A stretch of 64,000 nucleotides of DNA, from contig NZ_CP040755.1 of assembly GCF_024585285.1 (NCBI RefSeq), positions 372,001 through 436,000 on the forward strand, given 5' to 3'. The notes beneath the pieces were generated by a model, which made no database searches, was not told the DNA's origin, and saw nothing but the letters and a program-made list of their open reading frames with translations. Origin of the DNA: Colwellia sp. M166 (lineage in GTDB: Bacteria; Pseudomonadota; Gammaproteobacteria; Enterobacterales; Alteromonadaceae). Positions within the stretch are counted from its first letter, which is position 1. The number at the start of each line of letters is the position of its first letter. This document shows positions 7,998 through 17,592 of this stretch, piece by piece. A program made the position numbers and the translations under genes.

Positions 7998-8888
7998 TCA
8001 AAGGTATTGCTTAAAGAAGGCGACCACGCTGGTTTCTGCTTTTTCTTTGTCTAATTGCCAAAGTCGGGTATGGGCGCCGCCTTGCGCTTGCCAAAACTGT
8101 TTTGGTTGCTTTGCTGCAGCAAATAAACGCTCGCCATGGTGAAAATCAACTGTCGTATCAGCAGTACCGTGCATAATATAAATAGGTCGCGGCGATATGT
8201 CAGCAATATAGTTTTCTGGATGAGTTTCGTCGGTATTTAAATCACCGCGCCATTGAAACAATAACTCCACCAATGGCATTAATGGATATCGAGGTAGGCC
8301 ATAAATAATGGCGGCTTGTTCAGCGAGTACGTCCATCGAGTTTGCATAACCACCACTAAAAACACCAACTTTTATCCGAGGGTCTTTAGCCATAACGATT
8401 ATGCTAGTTGCAGCGCCCATTGAAAATCCTATAACACCAATCGAGTCGAAACCTTTTACGGATGTTAAATAGTCGAGTGCGGCAATAACATCTTTCTGTT
8501 CGTGATAGCCCATAGTCGACAAAATATTAGGATCTTGGCGAGGATGACGTAAATCGATGGCTAAAACGCTGTAACCGGCATCAATAAGGCTTTTTGCATA
8601 GCGCATGCCCTCGTGACGATTGGCTGTTCTGCCGTGCACTAATAGTATTGCCTGCTTAGCATTTTCAACAGGCATAAACCAGGCGGGAATAGTGAAATCG
8701 TCAATGGTTTTAAAGCTGACGTCTTCAAAGGGAATGTCTTGTGTACTTGGATCGCCGCAAAATACAAAGTGTTCAACACTGCACTCGGTGAGTCCTAAGT
8801 GTAATATTTTAGAGGAAAAAAACCACGCACTGCCAACATAGGCAAGGGTGGTGAGCACAATGATTGATATTATTATTTTTTTGATCAT
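7998..8888 (-). CDS. alpha/beta hydrolase with N-terminal membrane anchor
   Basis: The protein has 296 residues. An N-terminal hydrophobic helix (IIISIIVLTTLAYVGSAWFF, about 4-23) suggests a membrane-anchored, periplasm-facing enzyme. The oxyanion stretch is LLVHGRTANRHEGMRYA, the nucleophile elbow is GFSMGAA, and the acid and histidine are likely in GTADTTVDF and GGAHTRLW. It resembles BAAT/DUF1749-like or prolyl-oligopeptidase-type esterases such as YqkD/FrsA relatives. The substrate is unknown. Confidence 0.85.
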   Translation of the reverse strand: MIKKIIISIIVLTTLAYVGSAWFFSSKILHLGLTECSVEHFVFCGDPSTQDIPFEDVSFKTIDDFTIPAWFMPVENAKQAILLVHGRTANRHEGMRYAKSLIDAGYSVLAIDLRHPRQDPNILSTMGYHEQKDVIAALDYLTSVKGFDSIGVIGFSMGAATSIIVMAKDPRIKVGVFSGGYANSMDVLAEQAAIIYGLPRYPLMPLVELLFQWRGDLNTDETHPENYIADISPRPIYIMHGTADTTVDFHHGERLFAAAKQPKQFWQAQGGAHTRLWQLDKEKAETSVVAFFKQYL

Positions 8889-9006
8889 TATGAGACCTTC
8901 AAGGTGAGAAAAAGCGAGTGCAGAGCAAAGTCATTATTGATATTTTACTCTACACTCGTATAGTAATTGCCGTTGGCCCATGTATGGCAGCGACAATAAA
9001 ACACAG

Positions 9007-9699
9007 CTATAAAGCGATGATACTTTTCTTATCGATTTCAATAGCGGCATCTAACGAGGCTAATATTTCAGCTCGCTCTTTTAATTTTGTACCGTGATGT
9101 GCGGTCATATTTAGCGTTTGCATTTGTTTGGCAACCGCTTGTGCTGTAGCCATTAATTGCTCTTCTTCAACCACTACATCAAGAAAACCTGCAACAGTAG
9201 CCGCTTCTGGAGAGAAAAGTTCAGCGTTGATCACTGCACGTGTTAAGTAATTAATAGGTAGGCGGTTACGGGCGATTTCAATACCGGCATTATGCATTGT
9301 CATACCAATAGCAACTTCATTTAAGCCGATTTTAAAGTTACCTGCACAACCAATGCGGTAATCACAACTGAGCATTAAAAATGCACCTTTAGCGATAGCA
9401 TGACCAGTACAAACACCAATAATGGGGGTTGGAAAAGCTAACATTCTACGCGCAAGTTGTGAGCCAAGCGTTACTAAACCTATAGCGGCTTCTGGGCTTG
9501 ATTTCATGGTTTTTAAATCGAATCCGCCAGAGAATATTCCCGCTTGGCCGGTTAAAATTACAATCGCTTTTTCTTGTTCAGCGTGATCTAAAGCAGTATG
9601 TATTTCGCTGATAACTTGCGGCGATATGGCGTTGACTTTGCCGTTATTTAGCGTAATTACATGCACGTTATTTTCAATTGCTACGTTGATCATTTCCAT
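9007..9699 (-). CDS. crotonase/enoyl-CoA hydratase-isomerase family protein
   Basis: The protein has 230 residues, shorter than typical enoyl-CoA hydratases (about 260). Oxyanion-hole regions are GGFDLKTM and GHAIAKGAFLMLSCDYRIG. GLNEVAIGM supplies one acidic residue where hydratases have the first catalytic Glu. AAAGG lies 7 bp before the ATG. It acts on an acyl-CoA of unknown chain type. It lies in a minus-strand run with a GST gene and faces an acyl-CoA dehydrogenase gene further on, which suggests fatty-acid or xenobiotic acyl-CoA turnover. Confidence 0.85.
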   Translation of the reverse strand: MEMINVAIENNVHVITLNNGKVNAISPQVISEIHTALDHAEQEKAIVILTGQAGIFSGGFDLKTMKSSPEAAIGLVTLGSQLARRMLAFPTPIIGVCTGHAIAKGAFLMLSCDYRIGCAGNFKIGLNEVAIGMTMHNAGIEIARNRLPINYLTRAVINAELFSPEAATVAGFLDVVVEEEQLMATAQAVAKQMQTLNMTAHHGTKLKERAEILASLDAAIEIDKKSIIAL

Positions 9700-9806
9700 T
9701 TTCTTACCTTTGAGTCATTCAATATTTATTGTTGTTTATACAGGGATTCAACCATAATACCAAACAGATCACGCATTTGCTGTGCTTGGTATCATATAAA
9801 ATGTTT

Positions 9807-10415
9807 TTATCCTTGGCTGGTGGCTAATTGATAGGCAGGTCTTTGCTGAACCGTTTCAAGATAACGTTTAATGTGCGCTTTATTGTCGATTAGCTGCAAA
9901 GTACCGGCGATTTCTAAAATAATGGTCATCATAATATCAGCAGCGGTAAAATTGTCACCGGCGAAATAAGTTTGCTTACTTAACGTGTTATCAATATAAG
10001 TAAAGTCTAAAGCTATTTCTTTTGCGATGTAATGATCGAGAGGTGATGCACCTGAACGCTTTTCCATGCCCATCAATAAAGTAGAAATAACAGGTAAGGC
10101 TAGTGAACCTTCTGCAAAGTGTAACCACTCTAAATATTGATAATATTCTTGGGTATTTTGTGTTGGCCTTAATTGCTCATGAGGACTTTGATTGAGAATA
10201 TATTCCATAATAGCGCCAGATTCACACAGGGTTACATTATCGTCTACAATGATTGGTGCTTTCGCTAGAGGATGAATTGCTCTTAAACTTTCAGGCGCTA
10301 AGTTAGTGTTTGGGTCACGCTGATGTTTTACTAATGTGTAAGGCATATCAAGTTCTTCAAGCAACCAGATAACGCGCTTGGAACGAGATTTATTTAAATG
10401 GTGAACGGTGATCAT
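9807..10415 (-). CDS. glutathione S-transferase family protein
   Basis: The protein has 202 residues. The N-terminal thioredoxin-like domain (about 1-80) has the glutathione-contacting TLCESGAIMEYIL motif and the cis-Pro region KAPIIVDDN. The C-terminal helical domain includes NFTAADIMMTIILE, the N-capping box. A Ser in NKSRSKR near residue 10 is a plausible catalytic residue, as in beta/zeta-like classes. Substrate unknown. Confidence 0.9.
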   Translation of the reverse strand: MITVHHLNKSRSKRVIWLLEELDMPYTLVKHQRDPNTNLAPESLRAIHPLAKAPIIVDDNVTLCESGAIMEYILNQSPHEQLRPTQNTQEYYQYLEWLHFAEGSLALPVISTLLMGMEKRSGASPLDHYIAKEIALDFTYIDNTLSKQTYFAGDNFTAADIMMTIILEIAGTLQLIDNKAHIKRYLETVQQRPAYQLATSQG

Positions 10416-10492
10416 AAAATAATATTTCCTGTGATTATATCAATCGAGTGCTTTGATTGAGCTGTTTCGAGCATTGTAGCCTTTAGTATCAC

Positions 10493-10535
10493 ATGAATGG
10501 ATTGTAATGCATGCTATTTTCTACAATCCATTCAT
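10493..10535. repeat. perfect 14-bp inverted repeat
   Basis: ATGAATGGATTGTA (10493-10506) and TACAATCCATTCAT (10522-10535) are perfect arms around 15 nt. It lies between the GST gene and the TonB-receptor remnant. With low GC and no T-run, it may be an operator for the GST gene 78 bp away, or the scar of a small element. Confidence 0.55.
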
Positions 10536-10653
10536 TGTCTTTATTGCTTCTATCGCTACTCGATTGCGTATTACTCCTTTGTTTGTTCAGCAGTTAAAGC
10601 AATGTCATTAACGTTATTGGCTGCTAAATGCAGCTTAAGATGTAATATTTTGA

Positions 10654-11079
10654 CTAATAAACCCGCGGTAAATCACCAATTTGAGCAGCTGCGCGTGAAC
10701 GATATACGCTATCAACAAACACCCCAACGGATGGTTCAATACCGGTATTATTAGTACCGTTACCAAAAGCACGAATGGCGAAATTAGTATTTACTGAGCG
10801 TTGTAATGGTGTTACTCGTAAAGTTGGCACAAGTGTTTGCAGATCATTCATGTCCATAACTTTAGTTTGTTCTATCGCTTTACTATTTACCACGGTAACG
10901 GTAACGGGTGACTCTTGTAAGCCTTTCAAGCGTTTAGATGCGATAACAAAAATTCTTTCTATATCTTTGTCTGCTTTATACTACCTATAACTCTGCTTCT
11001 TGAGCACTTGCTGTTGCTGTGCACCGATCATGGCAAACGCTAGCAGTGAGTGCTTAAAAGTTTTTGCTGTATTATTCAT
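10654..11079 (-). pseudogene. TonB-dependent receptor remnant (signal peptide and plug only)
   Basis: A good GGGGAAAG site and ATG at 11079 open a signal peptide (MNNTAKTFKHSLLAFAMIGA). The frame is then lost: the expected ATASAQEAEL lies in another frame and meets a TAG near 10990. Further on, an intact plug segment (KGLQESPVTVTVVNSKAIEQTKVMDMNDLQTL ... VGVFVDSVYRSRAAAQIGDLPRV) ends at a stop where receptors continue EVLRGPQG. The whole beta-barrel is missing. At least one frameshift and a large deletion have killed the gene. Confidence 0.85.
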
Positions 11080-11641
11080 TTCTTTCCCCAATACTAACTG
11101 ATAGTTACTCTGTTATTTAACATATTGTTTTTTTATAGAATATGTATAACGCTTAAGCGTTCTTATTGCTAACCTGTAAGTATGTAATGTTGCGTAATTA
11201 AAGCGGCTTTATTACCAATAGGGCATGGAGCAGTAAATTCACTAAGCCTTACTTATTCATAACCTTCTGGTACTTAACTGAACATTTAATTACCAATTCA
11301 TGCTAAGTCTAATGATTAAATTAAACCAATCGATTGTTTTGATGGGGTACTATTCTTAAAATGAATAATACTGTGACATAAATCACTTTAGCCGCTAATA
11401 GGGGCATTAATCGCTTGATTAAATGAATAAAAATGATTATTTACTGATTATTTAAAAAATAGTTTTGAGAACTAAAATAGTTGTTTATAATTAAACTGAA
11501 TATATGGTCATAAGTATTATTCATTTGGATAATACTTGTGAGTGATTTAGCATGCAGTATTAGACGATGTTATTTGTGTGAAGAAATCATCCAAATAGTC
11601 AATTGACCATATTAGCCAGAAATAATTATTTGGAGAACCAC
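11080..11641. other. intergenic region with palindromes upstream of the receptor remnant and the acyl-CoA dehydrogenase
   Basis: AACGCTTAAGCGTT (11148-11161) is a perfect 14-bp palindrome about 70 bp upstream of the receptor start, a candidate operator. Before the dehydrogenase gene lie nested inverted repeats: ATATGGTCA 11502-11510 with TGACCATAT 11604-11612, AAGTATTAT 11512-11520 with ATAATACTT 11529-11537, and ATTTGGAT 11523-11530 with ATCCAAAT 11589-11596. The last two pairs are mutually exclusive. No gene is seen. Confidence 0.5.
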
Positions 11642-13438
11642 ATGCTTGAATATAAAGCACCCATTCGTGATGTTAAGTTTGTTATGCAAGAGTTGCTTGA
11701 TTGTGAAAGTCACTATCAACATTTAGGTTATGAAGATGCAAGTACAGATATGGTTGATGCCATTATCGGTGAAGCCGCAAAATTAACTGAACAAGTTGTC
11801 GCTCCGTTAAATCAAATCGGTGATCAACAAGGTTGTACATGGACCGATGGCGTTGTGACTACACCAGATGGCTTTAAAGAAGCGTATCAACAATATGTTG
11901 AAGGTGGTTGGCCAACATTATCTCAATCAGAAGAGTTTGGTGGCCAAGGTTTACCACACTCACTTAATATCAGTATTGCTGAGCTATTCTCAAGTGCAAA
12001 CCATAGTTTTGCTATGTATCCCGGTTTAAGCCATGGTGCATTAGCTACTATTGAAGCGCATGGTACAGCAACACAAAAACAACAGTTTATGCCAAAGCTT
12101 GTTGAAGGTAATTGGACTGGCACTATGTGTTTAACAGAGCCGCATTGTGGTACTGATTTAGGCATGTTGCGCACTAAAGCAGAATTGAATGAGGATGGCA
12201 GTTACTCATTAACCGGTACGAAAATCTTCATTTCGGCTGGTGAGCACGATTTGTCTGACAATATTGTGCATATTGTTATTGCCCGTATTCCTGGTGCGCC
12301 AGAAGGTAATAAAGGTATTTCGTTATTTATTGTACCGAAGTTTAATGTTAATGATGATGGCACTATCGCAGATAGAAATGGCGTAAGCTGTGGCTCTATT
12401 GAACATAAAATGGGTATCAATGGTAATGCGACTTGTGTGATCAATTTTGATAGCGCGAAAGGTCATTTAATTGGTGAACCTAACCGTGGCCTTAAATGTA
12501 TGTTTACCTTTATGAACGCTGCTCGTATTGGGGTAGCAAGTGAAGGTGTTGCTGCGGCTGAAGCCTCATTTCAAGGGGCACTAGCCTATGCTAAAGATCG
12601 CTTACAAATGCGTTCAATTAGTGGTGTAAAAAACCCTGATGGCCCAGCAGATGCCATTATTGTCCACCCTGATGTACGTAGAATGTTGTTAACGCAAAAA
12701 TCTATAGCTGAAGGTGGCCGTGCGCTTGTTTCATATTTAGCACAGCTGGTTGATATTGGTCATGCTGAAAAAGATGAATCGGTTAAAGCTGATGCTGAAA
12801 CTAAGTTAGCGCTTCTAACACCCATCGCAAAAGCCTTTCTTTCTGAGCTAGGTTTTGAATGTACCAGTCATGGCGTACAAATTTTCGGTGGTCATGGTTT
12901 TATCAAAGAGTGGGGCATGGAACAATTAATGCGTGATACCAAAATTAGTTGTTTATATGAAGGCACTACCGGTATTCAGGCATTAGACTTACTTGCGCGT
13001 AAAATTATTGGTACTCAAGGTGAAGTATTAAAGCCTTTTGCTAAAGACGTGAGGGTGTTTTGCCAAGAGAATATGGACAATGCCGAAATGGCAGAGTTTA
13101 TTCAACCTATTATGGCTTACGCGAAAGAGTGGCATGAACTTACGGCCTCTATCGGCGCCAAAGCGATGAAAAACCCAGATGAAATCGGTGGTGCATCGGT
13201 GGATTACTTAATGTTCTCTGGTTATGTCACCTTAGCGTATTTCTGGGCAAAAATGGCGAAAGTTGCCCAAACTAAGCTAGCACAAGGCACAGAAGATAAA
13301 GCCTTCTATCAAGCGAAAATTAAAACAGCACAGTTTTTCATTCAACGTATGTTACCGCGAGCAAAAGGTCATGCAGCTTGCATTAGTAATGGTGTCGATT
13401 CGATGATGGCATTAGACAGTGAAGACTTTGTTTTTTAA
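11642..13438 (+). CDS. acyl-CoA dehydrogenase (DmdC-like, long form)
   Basis: The protein has 598 residues from ATG 11642, chosen for the TTTGGAGAACC site just upstream. N-terminal, middle (MCLTEPHCGTDLGMLRTKA, FAD/substrate loop) and C-terminal helical domains are present, with the catalytic Glu in LYEGTTGIQALDLLARKI. An extra C-terminal domain of about 130 residues marks the PF12806 group, which includes 3-methylmercaptopropionyl-CoA dehydrogenase DmdC as well as long-chain enzymes. It oxidises acyl-CoA to enoyl-CoA with electrons to ETF. The exact substrate cannot be told from the sequence. Confidence 0.92.
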   Translation: MLEYKAPIRDVKFVMQELLDCESHYQHLGYEDASTDMVDAIIGEAAKLTEQVVAPLNQIGDQQGCTWTDGVVTTPDGFKEAYQQYVEGGWPTLSQSEEFGGQGLPHSLNISIAELFSSANHSFAMYPGLSHGALATIEAHGTATQKQQFMPKLVEGNWTGTMCLTEPHCGTDLGMLRTKAELNEDGSYSLTGTKIFISAGEHDLSDNIVHIVIARIPGAPEGNKGISLFIVPKFNVNDDGTIADRNGVSCGSIEHKMGINGNATCVINFDSAKGHLIGEPNRGLKCMFTFMNAARIGVASEGVAAAEASFQGALAYAKDRLQMRSISGVKNPDGPADAIIVHPDVRRMLLTQKSIAEGGRALVSYLAQLVDIGHAEKDESVKADAETKLALLTPIAKAFLSELGFECTSHGVQIFGGHGFIKEWGMEQLMRDTKISCLYEGTTGIQALDLLARKIIGTQGEVLKPFAKDVRVFCQENMDNAEMAEFIQPIMAYAKEWHELTASIGAKAMKNPDEIGGASVDYLMFSGYVTLAYFWAKMAKVAQTKLAQGTEDKAFYQAKIKTAQFFIQRMLPRAKGHAACISNGVDSMMALDSEDFVF

Positions 13439-13486
13439 GCTAACCTCGGACATTGGCTGAACGCTAAAATCGCATAAATAAGCAGT

Positions 13487-13522
13487 TAAAAAAAGTCCGT
13501 TACGCAAGTAACGGGCTTTATT
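13487..13522 (+). terminator. rho-independent terminator after the acyl-CoA dehydrogenase
   Basis: GTCCGTTAC (13495-13503) pairs with GTAACGGGC (13508-13516), including one G-T pair, around GCAA, flanked by an A-run and TTTATTT. It may also serve the opposite strand. Confidence 0.8.
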
Positions 13523-13564
13523 TGTAATGCTAATAAAGCACTGAAATATTTAGATAAAATATCT

Positions 13565-14611
13565 TTAAATGCTAGTTTTAGCGTTACTTTCCATCGGTGG
13601 CAGCATACCTTTAAGTAAGCGGCCAAAAATATCTGCACCGGTGATAATACGCTTAGTGTCACCCCATATCAGTAGAACATCGTGTTCTATAACGCCATCA
13701 AAGTTTTGATCAACAGAGGTATTTACTTTCATTTTTAAAATGGCTTCATTTAATGAGGTGTTTTCATCTGTGATCACTACCGGGCGATGACAGTAATTGT
13801 ATGGGTCAAAATTCTCCGATTGAAATAAGGCACTGCGTAAAAAACCATCAGCATCAATCACCAGCAAAGGTTCACCTTCAAGATTGGTTAATACCACCCA
13901 ACTATAGCCTGAGTGGTTCAGCATGGTGAGGAATGGATCATCAGCACCAGAATAACTATCGGGTAAAATGGGTAAATCTAGTTTTGTTGGTAAGGCGATA
14001 ATAGAATTAGGATCAATAATTTCACCTTCTTCTGTTACTTTAATTTCATCTAAGGCGAAAAAATTCAGTGCCCCAATACCTTCAACATGATTCAAGTCGG
14101 CTTCTTCGGCGCGAATATGTTCTTTAATAATATTGCCTAATTCACTCTCACCTAAATAGGTAATACCTTCTTTACCTAACCAAGCATCAAGTATTAATGC
14201 ACTTGGCTTAGTGACGGGATAAAGCAAAAACTGGTAAAAACGAATAATAGGTGAAAGCATACTGCCCATTTTTAATGCATTACGAGAAAAATAGGCTTGT
14301 GGGGTGATCTCACCCACGACAGTAATTACGATAGTGGAGAAAAGAAAAGCGCCAACACCAGCGAGCACTGAATCCGACAACATAGTCAGTAATACATTTA
14401 TGCCGACGTTACCCCATAAAATAGTGGCTAATAAAAAATTAGAGTCATTTCTTAGCGCGAGGACTTTTTTAGCCGCTTTATTACCTTTATTGGCTTCAAC
14501 TTCTAGTTGTAGTCGGCTGAGTGAGAAAAAGGCTAAATTTAAACCAGAAAAAATGGCAGATTGCGAAATACAAAATGCAATGGCAATCCAAGTGATTGTT
14601 TCTACGGGCAT
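13565..14611 (-). CDS. CNNM/CorC-type DUF21 membrane protein
   Basis: The protein has 348 residues. The N-terminal DUF21 (CNNM transmembrane) domain, about 1-135, has ISQSAIFSGLNLAFFSLSRLQLE and the conserved GEITPQ. A cytosolic region with a CBS-like pair follows (SYSWVVLTNLEGEPLLVIDADGFL). CNNM proteins mediate or regulate Mg2+ transport, often Na+-coupled efflux. It lies 62 bp after mgtE on the same strand, so co-transcription is likely. Confidence 0.88.
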   Translation of the reverse strand: MPVETITWIAIAFCISQSAIFSGLNLAFFSLSRLQLEVEANKGNKAAKKVLALRNDSNFLLATILWGNVGINVLLTMLSDSVLAGVGAFLFSTIVITVVGEITPQAYFSRNALKMGSMLSPIIRFYQFLLYPVTKPSALILDAWLGKEGITYLGESELGNIIKEHIRAEEADLNHVEGIGALNFFALDEIKVTEEGEIIDPNSIIALPTKLDLPILPDSYSGADDPFLTMLNHSGYSWVVLTNLEGEPLLVIDADGFLRSALFQSENFDPYNYCHRPVVITDENTSLNEAILKMKVNTSVDQNFDGVIEHDVLLIWGDTKRIITGADIFGRLLKGMLPPMESNAKTSI

Positions 14612-14673
14612 TACTTAATTCCTGTTATTGTTACCAATCCAGTGGCTACTTTCGCTGGATAGGTATTACTTTC

Positions 14674-16026
14674 TTAAAGCAGCAATAAGCTGCCTAATCC
14701 TAAAAATACAACGAAACCAACAATATCGGTTACCGTGGTTAAAATAACCGCACCTGATAAGGCAGGGTCAATATTCAATCGATTTAATAATGCCGGGATC
14801 ATGACGCCAGATGCGGCGGCGGTCAATAAATTTAATAATATGGCCAAAGCGATCACTAAACTGAGTACTAAGCTATCAAACCAAAGGTAAGTGATTAACC
14901 CGATCACCAGTGACCAAATTAAACCATTTAGCGCACCAACTTTGAGTTCTTTTCGCAGTAATACTTTACGGTTTAAATCGGTTATTTGACCTAAGGCGAG
15001 GCCGCGGACAATAACCGTTAAGGTTTGACTGCCAGAAACACCCCCCATAGATGCAACTACCGGCATTAATACTGCTAATGCCACGACTTGTTGCAATGTA
15101 GCTTCGAAAAAGCCAATAAACCATGAGGCTAAAAATGCTGTTAATAAATTAATGCCTAACCAAATGCCACGGTTTTTCGCACTGGTTCGTACGCTAGAAA
15201 ATAAATCCTCGTCATTACTTAAACCCGCAGCTGTCGTGATTTGTTCTGTTTGTGACTCTTGTTTAACTTGGTAAGCTGTTTCTATTGTAAAACGACCAAG
15301 AAAGCGTTCATTGTCATCAACGACAGGAAGTGACATTTTTCCAGACAGTATGACGGCTTCTGCCGCGAGCGTTAGTTCTTCGTTAGCGTTTAGTCGCACT
15401 ATTTCCGGGCAAAAAAGTTCTTTTAATGTGCCTTCTGCGTTATTAGGTAACAGGGTATTAATGGCAACAGTACCGGTTAAAATACCTTCCTTATTTACTG
15501 CATAGAAGTCTTCGGTATAGGGCGCAAGTCCTTTATGTAAAAGTAATTGAGCACTAATAATTTTCAGTTTTTCTGAAATGCGGACATAATTATAATCTAA
15601 CCAATGGCCGACACTGTCGACACTAAATTGCTGTGCTTGTTGGTACAACTTTCGTTGTGAGTCATCTAATTGCTTTATGGCATACTTTAATAGCCGACTA
15701 GGAATTTCTTCCGCAATTTCAATAACATCATCAACATCAAGCTGTGCTAGCAACTCGAAACATTCGTCATCAGTTAGCGCCTCAATTAAACTTGTTCTGG
15801 TTGCTTGCCCCATATCAACAAAAGCGGCTCTTTGTATTTCTTCAGGATAAGTTGCCCAAACACTTAAGCGTTTATCTTGTGGTAGCGCTTCTATAAGTAA
15901 AGAAAATTGCTCTGGTGCCAAGGTGTCAATAGCGCTGGTCATGATTTCAGCAATTTGTGGCGTGTGTTCGGCAATTAATATGTCGTTAATGACCAAGGAT
16001 AATTTGTCTATGGCATTTTCTAACAT
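14674..16026 (-). CDS. mgtE: magnesium transporter MgtE
   Basis: The protein has 450 residues, the usual size. The N-terminal superhelical domain (about 1-130) is followed by a CBS pair (about 135-255; LPVVDDNERFLGRFT) that senses Mg2+, and by a five-helix membrane domain from about 285 with the pore signature MGGVSGSQTLTVIVRGLALGQ. It imports Mg2+ down the membrane potential and closes when cytosolic Mg2+ is high. It lies upstream of the CNNM gene on the same strand and is divergent from corA. Confidence 0.95.
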   Translation of the reverse strand: MLENAIDKLSLVINDILIAEHTPQIAEIMTSAIDTLAPEQFSLLIEALPQDKRLSVWATYPEEIQRAAFVDMGQATRTSLIEALTDDECFELLAQLDVDDVIEIAEEIPSRLLKYAIKQLDDSQRKLYQQAQQFSVDSVGHWLDYNYVRISEKLKIISAQLLLHKGLAPYTEDFYAVNKEGILTGTVAINTLLPNNAEGTLKELFCPEIVRLNANEELTLAAEAVILSGKMSLPVVDDNERFLGRFTIETAYQVKQESQTEQITTAAGLSNDEDLFSSVRTSAKNRGIWLGINLLTAFLASWFIGFFEATLQQVVALAVLMPVVASMGGVSGSQTLTVIVRGLALGQITDLNRKVLLRKELKVGALNGLIWSLVIGLITYLWFDSLVLSLVIALAILLNLLTAAASGVMIPALLNRLNIDPALSGAVILTTVTDIVGFVVFLGLGSLLLL

Positions 16027-16444
16027 TGAATTATCCTTAAAAGCGTTATTAAAACACTCTGGTATTTTATTTTAAGTAATTGTTTAGTCGTCATTTGTCT
16101 TTTTTTTAGCTGTTATTGTTGTTATATAGTTTAACGTTATTGCTTAATCGATTTTATTCGTATTTACAGTTAAGTGTATTACAATCAAGAGAAATTAAGT
16201 TAACTTTATACCAAGTTGATTGAGTTATTGCCCACTCAGCGAGAGTTAACCTCCATAAGGCGGCTAATGATTCGGCCATGTTATTGTTTATTAGATGAAC
16301 GATATAATGTGAGTAATTGAAAATAATGAGTAATGTAGAACCTTGATAAATATTTAGCGAGTAGTTATTAATTTTTTTGACATTAGGGTCAAAAACTAAG
16401 ATCACAAATCATCCCTAGCAAGCTGGGGATATTGAGAGTGTAAA
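16027..16444. other. mgtE-corA divergent intergenic region with a MITE fragment
   Basis: These 418 bp hold promoters for both flanking genes. Bases 16206-16245 (TATACCAAGTTGATTGAG ... CCCACTCAGCGAGAG) match one end of the element at 23839-24140. I see no M-box-like Mg2+ riboswitch and no credible ORF. Confidence 0.5.
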
Positions 16445-17416
16445 ATGATAAAATGTATGTTGATATCACCAACGGAAAAAACTTTATTTGGTGGCCGCGA
16501 ATTAATAGAGCAATGGCAAAAAGATGAGCAAACAACGCTTTGGGTAGATCTTGATAATGTTGAATTGGAGGATGAAAAAAAGTTACTAATGGATTTTAAT
16601 TGCCATCCTCTGGCTATTAGTGATGCTCAGCGAGAACGCCATCCGCCTAAAATAGAATTATTCAAAGATTACATCTTTATGTTGTATCGCGGCATAGTGG
16701 CGAATGATGATGGCTTACGCTTTGGTCATTTACAAATCAGTTTGTTTATTGGTAAACGCTTGTTAATAACTCGTCATCCGCAGAGCTCATTGGCCATTAA
16801 CGAACTATTTAATCAAAATAGTGAGAAGTATCTTAAACGTAGCCCTATTCATATGGCATTAAGACTTTTTCATTGCAGTTGTGGTTACTATCTTAAAGAG
16901 CTTTTTACCTTTGAAGCTGAACTGGAAAAAATTGAAGACAAATTTCAGTTAAGTGGTAATGATCGCATGATGAAGCAAATTACCTCACACCGCTCACAAC
17001 TGGTGAAAATAAGACGTACTTTCAACTATCATGTCAGTATGGGAGATACGTTAAAAGCTTATGTTGATGATGATGATACTGATTTGATCACAGATAAAGA
17101 AATACATACCGTTAATGATTTACGCGAGCGTTTAGATCGACTTTTGAGTCTTTCACAAATGTATTATGATATTTGTGGTGATTTAATTAATGGTTATATG
17201 TCAGTGACTTCACATCAACTTAATGCCACCATGCGGGTGTTAACAGTGATCACAGCATTGTTTGTCCCTTTAACCTTTCTTGCGGGTATCTATGGAATGA
17301 ACTTTGAATATATTCCTGAACTTAAAGCTGAGAATGGCTATTTTATTCTTTTAACTGTAATGGTGGTGATCTCAGTTGCATTACTGGTAGTATTTAAGAA
17401 GAAACGCTGGTTATAA
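16445..17416 (+). CDS. CorA-family divalent cation transporter (ZntB-like)
   Basis: The protein has 323 residues. A long cytosolic N-terminal domain leads into the stalk helix and two C-terminal membrane helices (about 265-285 and 297-316). The pore signature YGMNFEYIPE follows the first helix. CorA carries Mg2+, Co2+ and Ni2+, while ZntB relatives move Zn2+; the GMN motif does not separate them. It is divergent from mgtE-CNNM, placing three cation transport genes together. Confidence 0.9.
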   Translation: MIKCMLISPTEKTLFGGRELIEQWQKDEQTTLWVDLDNVELEDEKKLLMDFNCHPLAISDAQRERHPPKIELFKDYIFMLYRGIVANDDGLRFGHLQISLFIGKRLLITRHPQSSLAINELFNQNSEKYLKRSPIHMALRLFHCSCGYYLKELFTFEAELEKIEDKFQLSGNDRMMKQITSHRSQLVKIRRTFNYHVSMGDTLKAYVDDDDTDLITDKEIHTVNDLRERLDRLLSLSQMYYDICGDLINGYMSVTSHQLNATMRVLTVITALFVPLTFLAGIYGMNFEYIPELKAENGYFILLTVMVVISVALLVVFKKKRWL

Positions 17417-17592
17417 ATGAGCTGCAGCAGTTGATGAGGTTTATTCTCGTTGCTGTTGGTGATCTGCCTATTGGTCAGATTTCGTGCTCAATAATATACC
17501 GCGCTTAGCTTATTTAATTATTTTTGCTAATAAAGTCGTCATAATTGTGACAGACCGTGCAATTTAAACGGCCAAGCAGCCATGGATAACTA

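Noticed and set aside
9750..9800. Further MITE copy (ATACCAA ... TTGGTAT)
   Set aside because: Only about 7 bp of symmetry and no internal match to the 302-bp element.
10497..10754. Cys/Tyr-rich plus-strand ORF
   Set aside because: Runs antisense through the inverted repeat and the receptor remnant; composition is typical of a shadow frame.
16154..16405. 83-aa minus-strand ORF
   Set aside because: Overlaps a MITE fragment, lacks a ribosome binding site and looks non-protein-like.
16027..16444. Mg2+ riboswitch (M-box) between mgtE and corA
   Set aside because: No conserved M-box core or adjoining terminator seen; a MITE fragment occupies part of the gap.
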